Source: JAYWFX01 sp043778575 | Lineage (GTDB): Bacteria; Patescibacteriota; JACMRA01 | Direction: 5' to 3' | DNA: 16,886 nucleotides | Assembly (NCBI GenBank): GCA_043778575.1 | Contig: JAYWFX010000089.1 | Span: 1 to 16,886 of the forward strand | Shown here: in pieces, positions 7,358 through 13,972 of the stretch | Position numbering within the stretch: the stretch's first letter is position 1 | Layout: each line of letters opens with the position of its first letter | Notes under the pieces: model-generated | Told to the model about the DNA's origin: nothing | Seen by the model: only the letters and a program-made list of their open reading frames with translations | Databases searched by the model: none | Translations under genes and position numbers: made by a program

Positions 7358-8764
7358 TTTGGCGAAATATTCACTGAATTTTGGAGGCTGATTATCCATC
7401 TTTTGAGCAAATAGCGATTCTATAAAATACTCGTTTATATCAACCCAAACCTTGTCTCCATCTGATTTATGTATCTTAAAAAGCACACTGTCTTGATTTT
7501 TCGCATACAGTCTTTGCAGAAAATATCTTAAGTATCTCACTTCTTCCTTGCATTGCTCACCACCAAAAAATTCCAAACAATCATAGAGTGTTTTACCTGA
7601 GGTGAGTTTTTCCAGTTGCATTTTTTGAATAAACTCAACGGTCATCGCATTCAGTGTGTTTTCAAATGAACTAGGGATAATCAATTCATCAAAAGATTGT
7701 TTCAGATCTATGAGCTTATCTTCGGGTATATTTATTTGGGCGTTTAGATCCTGAAAATCTAGGTTTGACGGTAAGTTGATATCTATTTGTCTATCACCAC
7801 CATAACTAGTTTTTTGAAAAAATTCATTCCAAATATCTTCGGCATCTTTAGACTGTATTTCATTCATAGACGCAAAGTATTCAAATAGTCCAAACCTTGT
7901 TTCTTGGTTATCATCGAGTAATTGCGATTCCCTATCGTTTGGTAATCTACAAAACACCGCATAAAATAAACCAGATGTCATGGGTAATTTATCAACATTA
8001 GATAGCTTATTTTGTGCTAATATTTTTTCAAACCATGTAAATTTATTGAGTACAGACCTTTGCTGAATTGGAGTTTTTTCAGATTGATATTTCACCACAT
8101 CACTAAATCTCCTTTGCCCAGCAATTAGCCTATATTCTTTTAGATAGCTTTGATGTTTTTCCTCTCTTACCACTCTTTCTCTTTCTAATTGTTTTTTGAG
8201 TTCTATTCCCTCTACAGATTCAGAATTAATATTCAATAAAACCTCTGAGTACATATCATCAATAACTACAGGCAAAGCTGACTCGTAATCTATTGTGCCT
8301 AATCTAGTTCTAGGAAAATTGTTTGTCATTAAATTTCCACCACTACCGTTGAGCCATGATTGAAAACTTACTACCCTACTCTCGCTTGGTTCTAGCATAA
8401 TTTTTATCAAGTCTTTGCAGTACGAACCCTTAAGCGAATCATATAAACCGTTGTCAGAAGCTGATCTCACAGATATACCAATTTCACCATCTCTCACCAG
8501 CCCCTTCAATGAATCTGCACCATCATAAATACCATTCTGCATTTCCTCGATATTTCTGAGCATTTTTTCGTAATCTTCTCGAACTTTAGAGACAACAACT
8601 TGATTTGGTTGCTGATTGATATCATCTTCAGGAATGTCACTCTTGGGTAAAAACTTGGAAACCAATAGTTGTGTAGCATTTACAGCTGTTTTTTTTAGTG
8701 AATCTAGATCAGTACCCTCTATCGGCTTATACCAATTTCTAATATCTTTTAGCCCCCCCCCCAT
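7334..8764 (-). CDS. Unrecognised 476-aa protein with a poly-G tract at its start
   Basis: I recognise no family. The product is soluble-looking, without signal peptide or membrane helix, with a charged helical stretch around 190-225 (ELKKQLERERVVREEKHQ). The visible in-frame start is the ATG at 8764, whose G opens a run of ten G, so the protein begins M-G-G-G-L-K-D-I. A second ATG at 8786 (MPDQTKTTW...) is out of frame with the body now, reaching TAA just after the tract, but would be in frame if the tract were G8 or G11. A -10-like TATAAT on the minus strand at 8854-8849 would start a leader containing both ATGs. The length and unbroken frame make it a real gene. It is divergent from mutY and overlaps the end of uup by 24 bp. 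Confidence 0.82.
   Translation of the reverse strand: MGGGLKDIRNWYKPIEGTDLDSLKKTAVNATQLLVSKFLPKSDIPEDDINQQPNQVVVSKVREDYEKMLRNIEEMQNGIYDGADSLKGLVRDGEIGISVRSASDNGLYDSLKGSYCKDLIKIMLEPSESRVVSFQSWLNGSGGNLMTNNFPRTRLGTIDYESALPVVIDDMYSEVLLNINSESVEGIELKKQLERERVVREEKHQSYLKEYRLIAGQRRFSDVVKYQSEKTPIQQRSVLNKFTWFEKILAQNKLSNVDKLPMTSGLFYAVFCRLPNDRESQLLDDNQETRFGLFEYFASMNEIQSKDAEDIWNEFFQKTSYGGDRQIDINLPSNLDFQDLNAQINIPEDKLIDLKQSFDELIIPSSFENTLNAMTVEFIQKMQLEKLTSGKTLYDCLEFFGGEQCKEEVRYLRYFLQRLYAKNQDSVLFKIHKSDGDKVWVDINEYFIESLFAQKMDNQPPKFSEYFAKLIKEFSS
8753..8762 (-). repeat. G10 homopolymer tract over the start codon (candidate phase-variation tract)
   Basis: Ten C on the plus strand, read as ten G on the coding strand of the 476-aa gene. 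The first G belongs to the ATG at 8764-8762 and the other nine encode three glycines. With G10 the ATG at 8764 is in frame and the ATG at 8786 is not; with G11 or G8 the relation is reversed; with G9 neither reads the body. Such a run is out of keeping with the AT-rich surroundings. Confidence 0.9.
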
Positions 8765-8848
8765 GTAGTTTTTGTTTGATCTGGCATATTTATTTGAAAT
8801 AACATCCTCAGAATATCATTAATTGTTCTTTTCTGCAATCTCTTTACA

Positions 8849-8866
8849 ATTATACCCTGCTATAAT
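8849..8866. promoter_or_regulatory. Divergent -10 elements of mutY and the 476-aa gene
   Basis: On the plus strand, TATAAT at 8861-8866 is preceded by TG at 8858-8859, an extended -10 (TGnTATAAT) 12 bp before the mutY ATG, implying a leader of only a few nucleotides. On the minus strand, TATAAT reads from 8854 to 8849 and would drive the 476-aa gene with a leader of about 80 nt. No clear -35 was found for either. Confidence 0.55.
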
Positions 8867-8878
8867 AAAAAAGTTTTT

Positions 8879-9682
8879 ATGACCATTCCAGATTTTCAAA
8901 AGATTGTTTGGGGTTACTACTGCGAACATGGTAGGCATGAGTTGTTGTGGAGACAGGACGTTACTCCGTACAAAATCATCGTTAGTGAAATCATGCTGCA
9001 ACAGACTCAAGTATCCCGGGTGAGTCAGAAGTTTCCAGAGTTTTTAGCTACGTTCCCAGATTTTGAAAGTCTTAGTAAAGCCAGTTTAGTGGAAGTTTTA
9101 ACCCAATGGCAGGGATTAGGCTATAGTAGGCGAGCTAAGTTTCTGCACCAGACAGCCAAGACTATTCTTGCAGATTTTGATGGAAAAATACCACTCGATA
9201 CACAAACTTTATCCACACTGCCCGGTATTGGAGAAAATACAGCTGGAGCTATCTTGGCGTATTCGTACAATCTCCCGACTGTTTTCATTGAGACAAATAT
9301 TCGGCGTATTTTCATACATCATTTTTTCCCTAATCAAGACAAGGTTAGTGATAAAGATCTCCTTCCTATCATAGCTGATTCACTGGACAAAAACAACTCT
9401 AGAGAGTGGTACTGGGCACTCATGGATTATGGATCACACCTCAAACAAAAAATACCTAATCCAAACAAAAGATCTGCAAATTACTCAGTGCAATCACGAT
9501 TTGAGGGTTCAAATAGACAAGTTAGAGCAATGATACTCAAGTCACTACTCGAAAGACCAAAAAATATTTTAGAAATAGCAGAAATCTTTGAAGAAACTGA
9601 GACTAGAATCCACCAGAACATCTCAGATTTAATCAAAGAAGGTTTTGTAGAGCTAAAAGATAACTACTTTTCAATCGTCTGA
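8879..9682 (+). CDS. mutY: MutY-like HhH-GPD adenine DNA glycosylase lacking the Fe-S cluster
   Basis: MutY removes adenine mispaired with 8-oxoguanine. This 267-aa protein has the core: VSEIMLQQTQV with the catalytic Glu at 37, GLGYSRRAKFLHQTA, and the helix-hairpin-helix LSTLPGIGENTAGAIL (111-126). Three departures are visible. The usual catalytic Asp (138 in E. coli MutY, in V-L-D-G-N) is Glu in FIETNIRR (E138). The four-cysteine Fe-S loop is absent: after MDYGSHLKQ comes a Lys/Arg/Asn-rich segment, and the only cysteine is C15. The C-terminal 8-oxoguanine domain is replaced by a short winged-helix-like end (ILEIAEIFEETETRIHQNISDLIKEGF). Transcripts are probably almost leaderless. I infer a base-excision glycosylase; substrate specificity cannot be read here. 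Confidence 0.83.
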   Translation: MTIPDFQKIVWGYYCEHGRHELLWRQDVTPYKIIVSEIMLQQTQVSRVSQKFPEFLATFPDFESLSKASLVEVLTQWQGLGYSRRAKFLHQTAKTILADFDGKIPLDTQTLSTLPGIGENTAGAILAYSYNLPTVFIETNIRRIFIHHFFPNQDKVSDKDLLPIIADSLDKNNSREWYWALMDYGSHLKQKIPNPNKRSANYSVQSRFEGSNRQVRAMILKSLLERPKNILEIAEIFEETETRIHQNISDLIKEGFVELKDNYFSIV

Positions 9683-9708
9683 ACCAAAGAACAGACTAAA
9701 CTTTGGTT
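9682..9708. terminator. Candidate bidirectional terminator between mutY and the EEP gene
   Basis: AACCAAAG (9682-9689) and CTTTGGTT (9701-9708) form an 8-bp perfect stem with an 11-nt loop. It fills the gap between two convergent genes: the last base of the mutY TGA (9680-9682) and two bases of the EEP gene's TAA (9709-9707) lie in the stem. No T run follows, so termination strength is uncertain. Confidence 0.5.
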
Positions 9709-10477
9709 AAACAATGTCAAAATCAAGAAACATTGGCAGATGATCTGATATTTCCACATCTAGTACCTCAAATTTATTTACCCGTACCCTAGAACTAACA
9801 AGCATATAATCAGCAAATTTACCAGATTTACTATAAAAACTAGACCGAGTGGTGTCTATTTTATTTTCGATGATGAGATTTCTCAAATTACACTCTTCTA
9901 ACATTTTTAAAGAACGAGTGTCAGGGTCTAAATTAAAATCACCCAAAAGAATTATCTCACCATTAATAGAATGTAAAAATCGAATAATATTTTCACTTTG
10001 CTCTAACCTTTCTTTACAGTCACCTTTGCCATAATCGGGAATCCAAATACCATGAAAATTTAGAATGGTAACATTTAGATCGTTTATTTTAAGTGTAATA
10101 TATTGTATATTTCTGTTTGTAGGAGCAGATTTATCGAGTAGATTAGTTTTCGATCCAAACACCATAAAATCACCTTCAGATACTATCTCTACATCCTTGT
10201 GAATGAGCGACTGCAGTCCGTAACTTAAGTAATTGATCTTTTCACCTGACATACTTGTGTCATAGAGTGACTCACGATAAAATTCATTAAAATGAGGAAA
10301 CTGAGATCTGATTATTTGTCTGAGGCTATATTGTTCACCACTAGTACCTACCCTATTTTCATAGTAGTTAAAAACTTCCTGAAAACAGAAAACGTCAACC
10401 TCACAATGATTTTTAAAAAAACTTGAGAATCTATCAAACATCTTTCCGCCCCAAAGATTACCAGATATTATTTTCAT
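9707..10477 (-). CDS. Endonuclease/exonuclease/phosphatase (EEP) superfamily hydrolase
   Basis: A 256-aa metal-dependent phosphoesterase of the fold shared by exonuclease III, DNase I and inositol or sphingomyelin phosphatases. Expected active-site pieces are present in order: SGNLWGG (N7), CFQEVF (E34), ILNFHGIW (H142), LLGDFNLDPD (D180, N182), FADYMLV (D223) and ISDHLPMF (D245, H246). There is no signal peptide or membrane segment, so it should be cytoplasmic. The substrate cannot be told. It starts 21 nt after the end of gyrB on the same strand with no visible ribosome site or promoter between, so it probably lies at the end of the recF-gyrB operon. A stem-loop overlaps its stop codon. Confidence 0.82.
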   Translation of the reverse strand: MKIISGNLWGGKMFDRFSSFFKNHCEVDVFCFQEVFNYYENRVGTSGEQYSLRQIIRSQFPHFNEFYRESLYDTSMSGEKINYLSYGLQSLIHKDVEIVSEGDFMVFGSKTNLLDKSAPTNRNIQYITLKINDLNVTILNFHGIWIPDYGKGDCKERLEQSENIIRFLHSINGEIILLGDFNLDPDTRSLKMLEECNLRNLIIENKIDTTRSSFYSKSGKFADYMLVSSRVRVNKFEVLDVEISDHLPMFLDFDIV

Positions 10478-10498
10478 ATATGGTTAGATTAGAGTAAA

Positions 10499-12568
10499 TT
10501 AAATCATCTCGACCTCTATGAACTGGGCGTTTTCCTCTATAAATCGTTTTCTTGGCTCCACATTTGCTCCCATGAGCTCGTCAAACACCTGATCAGCCAA
10601 CGCTGCCTCCCCTACAGTTACTTGATATAGTAAGCGTGTCGCTGGATTCATAGTCGTGTCCCATAGCTGATCTGGATTCATTTCACCGAGACCCTTGTAG
10701 CGTTGCACGTCAATTTTGATTTTCTTTTTGTTTGTTGCGGTCTTCTCTTCATTGTTTTCTTCGACATCAGCTTTTTCGTTCACAATTTCTATATCAGCCC
10801 CATATTGTTTATGGATTTTTTTAACCAGAGCATCTTTTTCTGGATCACTATATACGTACTCATGCTTTTTACCATAGCTAATTTTGTATAGTGGTGGTCG
10901 AGCCATATAAACGTAACCATTTTCTATCAAGTCTGGCATAAATCTAAACAAAAAAGTGAGTAGCAGCGTGGTAATGTGAGCACCGTCTACATCAGCATCA
11001 GTCATGAGAATCAGCTTGTGGTACCTGAGTTTTTCTACATCGTATTTGTCCCCAATACCAGTACCGAGAGCGATAATCATGTTTTTGATACCCTCGTAGT
11101 TGAGGATTCTATCCAGCGTAGCTCTCTCAGTATTTAAAACCTTTCCTCGAAGTGGCAAAATAGCTTGGATATGACGGTCGCGACCCTGTTTAGCACTACC
11201 TCCAGCAGAATCTCCCTCAACCAAATACAGTTCACACTTTGTTGGATCTTTTTCACTACAATCAGCTAATTTCCCCGGGAGCGACATACTTTCCAAAACC
11301 CCTTTCCTGAGAACTGTATCGCGCGCAGCTTTTGCAGCTAATCGGGCCTTCATAGCCAGTTGAGCTTTTTGTAGAATTGACATGGACACACTAGGGTTTT
11401 CCTCTAGGTATGTTCCGAGCTGCTCAGTCACCATTCTATCTGTGAGCGTTCGAGCAATTGTCGAGCCAAGTTTGACTTTTGATTGCGAAGTAAACTGCGG
11501 ATCGACCATCTTTATAGACAACACAATTCTCATACCCTCTCTCAAATCATCAGTTGTAAATCTATCGCTCTCCTTTTTAAAAAAGTTTTTAGATGTGGCG
11601 TAGTTATTGATCAGTTTAGTCAGCGCCATTTTGAATCCAGTTACATGAGCTCCTCCCTCTGGATTGATGATTCCATTGGTAAATGCAAAGAGTTTTTCAT
11701 TGTATTCAGAAGAATAACTAACCGCGGCTTCGAGTTCAAATTTCTCAGTCTTACTCGCAAAAGATATAATTGGAGTTTCCAGAGTTTCACCCCGAGTGAT
11801 ATCCTCAAGATAGGTCAAAATACCTTCTGGATAGCAATATTCGACTACAGTATCTACAGGATTAATAATCGTCTCATCCTCATTTTTAAAATCGTGAATA
11901 GTCTCTACAATAATCTTTAAACCTTTGTTTAGATACGCATTTTGCTTTAGGTTGTCGGAAATGAGTTTAGCATCAAAATGAATCGTCTCAAAAATCTCTT
12001 TGTCAGGGAAAAATTCTACTACAGTTCCATTCTTTTTCCATACCAAACTCTCGATAATCTCAGGATACTTGCTAGCCAATAGTTTTTGATCAAACTCAAC
12101 CACGTCGCCAATTGTTTTACCTTTTGAGAAAGAAAGGAAATTCACTTTACCATCACGCAAAACCCAAACTCGCATGAGGTCAGACAAAGCATTTACCACA
12201 GACGCACCAACACCATGCAACCCTCCTGAAAACTGATAGCTGTTTTGATCAAATTTTCCACCAGCGTGGAGTACCGTCATAATTGTCTCTAGTGTACTTT
12301 TACCTGTTTTAGGGTGAATATCGGTAGGAATACCTCGACCATCATCAGCCACTAAAATGGAACCTTTTTCATTGATTTTTACTCGGACAGTGGTAGCCTT
12401 GCCAGCCATAAACTCATCTACACAATTATCAAGTATCTCTCCAAAACATCTATGAAGACCGTCTTTTCCAGTATTTCCGATATACATTCCGGGTCGTTTT
12501 CGAACAGCTTCTAACCCCTCTAATACTGTGATATTACTAGCTCCATAGCCCGCTGTTTGTGTCGACAT
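10499..12568 (-). CDS. gyrB: DNA gyrase subunit B
   Basis: GyrB supplies the ATPase and part of the DNA gate of gyrase, which introduces negative supercoils. The 689-aa product is complete. ATPase domain: GEILDNCVDEF (catalytic Glu at 44), DDGRGIPTDIHPKTGKSTLE (75 on), ATP lid GGLHGVGASVVNALS (115-129) and QSKVKLGS (about 362-369). Toprim domain: EGDSAGGSAKQGRDR (451 on) and MTDADVDGAHIT (about 522-533). Near the end come QRYKGLGEMNPDQLWDTTMNP and an R-R/K-FIEENA tail. A charged insert lies at about 605-630 (ADVEENNEEKTATNKKK). ParE is a close alternative, but the tail and the operon with recF favour gyrB. It starts 23 nt after the small membrane gene. Confidence 0.95.
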   Translation of the reverse strand: MSTQTAGYGASNITVLEGLEAVRKRPGMYIGNTGKDGLHRCFGEILDNCVDEFMAGKATTVRVKINEKGSILVADDGRGIPTDIHPKTGKSTLETIMTVLHAGGKFDQNSYQFSGGLHGVGASVVNALSDLMRVWVLRDGKVNFLSFSKGKTIGDVVEFDQKLLASKYPEIIESLVWKKNGTVVEFFPDKEIFETIHFDAKLISDNLKQNAYLNKGLKIIVETIHDFKNEDETIINPVDTVVEYCYPEGILTYLEDITRGETLETPIISFASKTEKFELEAAVSYSSEYNEKLFAFTNGIINPEGGAHVTGFKMALTKLINNYATSKNFFKKESDRFTTDDLREGMRIVLSIKMVDPQFTSQSKVKLGSTIARTLTDRMVTEQLGTYLEENPSVSMSILQKAQLAMKARLAAKAARDTVLRKGVLESMSLPGKLADCSEKDPTKCELYLVEGDSAGGSAKQGRDRHIQAILPLRGKVLNTERATLDRILNYEGIKNMIIALGTGIGDKYDVEKLRYHKLILMTDADVDGAHITTLLLTFLFRFMPDLIENGYVYMARPPLYKISYGKKHEYVYSDPEKDALVKKIHKQYGADIEIVNEKADVEENNEEKTATNKKKIKIDVQRYKGLGEMNPDQLWDTTMNPATRLLYQVTVGEAALADQVFDELMGANVEPRKRFIEENAQFIEVEMI

Positions 12569-12591
12569 ATTAACTCAAAGTGCTGTGAAAT

Positions 12592-12879
12592 TCAGGATCT
12601 GTCAAGTTTTATACCGTCTCTGTGGAAATATATAAATACTGATAGACTAGCAGTAAAGACAATTATCGACGAGCATAGCCAAAAATTTAATCCCAGAGCA
12701 TCCTTTTGAGAAAAATCAACAATATCGATCGCTCTGTTCATAGCTATGATACTATATATTTGAGCGATAAAACCCAAACTCAAGAGAGAAAATCTTAATA
12801 ATGTGAATCTTTTTCTCAAAATCAAAACCATCCAAAATAATAAGAACAACAACCAGAATATAGGTATTTGAACAATCAT
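12592..12879 (-). CDS. Small membrane protein between recF and gyrB, function unknown
   Basis: A 95-aa protein with three predicted membrane helices: IPIFWLLFLLFWMVLIL (5-21), LLRFSLLSLGFIAQIYSII (about 27-46) and FWLCSSIIVFTASLSVFIYF (about 66-85), with a short charged end HRDGIKLDRS. I recognise no family. Its ATG overlaps the recF TGA in an ATGA arrangement (12879-12876), indicating coupled translation, and gyrB follows after 23 nt. A small gene between recF and gyrB is common in bacteria, but usually it is a soluble DciA/DUF721-type protein; a membrane protein here is unusual. Confidence 0.72.
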   Translation of the reverse strand: MIVQIPIFWLLFLLFWMVLILRKRFTLLRFSLLSLGFIAQIYSIIAMNRAIDIVDFSQKDALGLNFWLCSSIIVFTASLSVFIYFHRDGIKLDRS

Positions 12880-13907
12880 ATTGTAGTTATATCTAAAATA
12901 CTAAACAATGGTACATCTATTGACGGTTTCCTCGTGCCTGTAGCTAAAAAATAATCTGTACGAGATAAAATTGTATCAAAAATTAGCTTCTCACGAATAT
13001 TATCCAGCTCATTAAACACATCATCCAATAACCAAATAGTCTGAATCTTTTGATCAGAAATCAGCTCGATTGCGATGTGCTTTACAAACAAAACTAGCAG
13101 TCTCATCTCACCTCGACTCAACACGTCTTCTACATGTAGGTGATTTGACTCGATCCAAAAATCATCACGCTGAGCACCAAACAGGACTTTACCGACAATC
13201 AATTCTCTCTCCCAAAGAACACTAAAATCACTTGAGAAAGCACCTTTTATATGAGTTTTTATTCGCCAATTACTGAGTGAGGTCTGAATCATACCACTAA
13301 AATCACTGAGCTTCTGTTCCAAAAAGTCAAAGAACTTCTGCCTAATTTCCCAGATTTTAGTTGAATATAACCTGCTCACCTCATGCAGTTGTCCTGCTAA
13401 AATGACATCTGGTCGGACACCTGAATAGTGATAGTATTTCAATAGATTTGTTTTTCCCTTGATTGACTTTTCTAGTTTTTCAAGCAGCTGACCATAGCTT
13501 TCTCCATAAATTTGAGCGAGTAAATCATCCAAAATCTTAAGCTTTTGACCCCGACTCAAACTAAACCAGTAATTGTCTGTGGGCTGATACGTCAATACAA
13601 CATTTCTATGGTCAAACTCAGGAATATTTCGCTTTACACCCAACCTCCCAGACGGACCAACCTGACCATTGATACTCCAATCGGGCTTTTCAGTAGAAAC
13701 GCCAAAATACTGCTGATTACCACGCAAAAACTCAGGAAATTTTGTCCCGGGAAATGGCTGACCAGTAAACAGACTATACAATGCAGATAGTACACTTGTC
13801 TTCCCCACACCGTTTTGATCAATCAATATCGCAGACTGATGAGGAACAAGAATCTGACGACTATCAAAATTCCTCCAGTTGGTGAGCGTGATATATTGAG
13901 GCAACAT
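12876..13907 (-). CDS. recF: DNA replication and repair protein RecF
   Basis: RecF is an SMC-like ATPase that loads RecA at gaps with RecO and RecR. The 343-aa product begins LPQYITLTNWRNFDS, the usual N-terminal strand, with Walker A QNGVGKTS (31-38), a RecF-type segment VVLTYQPTDNYWFSLSRGQKLKILDD (about 103-128, with Y rather than the common F-x-P-D-L), LFGAQRDDFWI (242-252, usually GPHRDDF), signature LSRGEMRLL (263-271) and Walker B IWLLDDVFNELD (291-302). It heads a minus-strand run with the small membrane gene (4-nt overlap) and gyrB. dnaA and dnaN, often upstream of recF, are not here; a divergent unrecognised gene takes that place. Confidence 0.93.
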   Translation of the reverse strand: MLPQYITLTNWRNFDSRQILVPHQSAILIDQNGVGKTSVLSALYSLFTGQPFPGTKFPEFLRGNQQYFGVSTEKPDWSINGQVGPSGRLGVKRNIPEFDHRNVVLTYQPTDNYWFSLSRGQKLKILDDLLAQIYGESYGQLLEKLEKSIKGKTNLLKYYHYSGVRPDVILAGQLHEVSRLYSTKIWEIRQKFFDFLEQKLSDFSGMIQTSLSNWRIKTHIKGAFSSDFSVLWERELIVGKVLFGAQRDDFWIESNHLHVEDVLSRGEMRLLVLFVKHIAIELISDQKIQTIWLLDDVFNELDNIREKLIFDTILSRTDYFLATGTRKPSIDVPLFSILDITTI

Positions 13908-13961
13908 TTAATTGATTTCAAACCTACATTTCATAATTTGGCAAAAATTAAAAGATTCATC

Positions 13962-13969
13962 AGTATAAT
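13962..13969. promoter_or_regulatory. Overlapping divergent -10 elements of recF and the 506-aa gene
   Basis: AGTATAAT reads TATAAT on the plus strand (13964-13969) and TATACT on the minus strand (13967-13962). The plus element ends only 3 bp before the ATG at 13973, so translation of the 506-aa gene would have to be leaderless or begin further in. The minus element would give recF a leader of about 50 nt. TTGGCA at 13939-13944 is a possible plus-strand -35, but the spacing is about 19-20 bp. Two polymerases could not use both sites at once. Confidence 0.45.
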
Positions 13970-13972
13970 TTC

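Noticed and set aside
11483..11920. A 145-codon plus-strand open frame inside gyrB
   Set aside because: It is antisense to the well-conserved middle of gyrB and shows no recognisable domain or regulatory signal.
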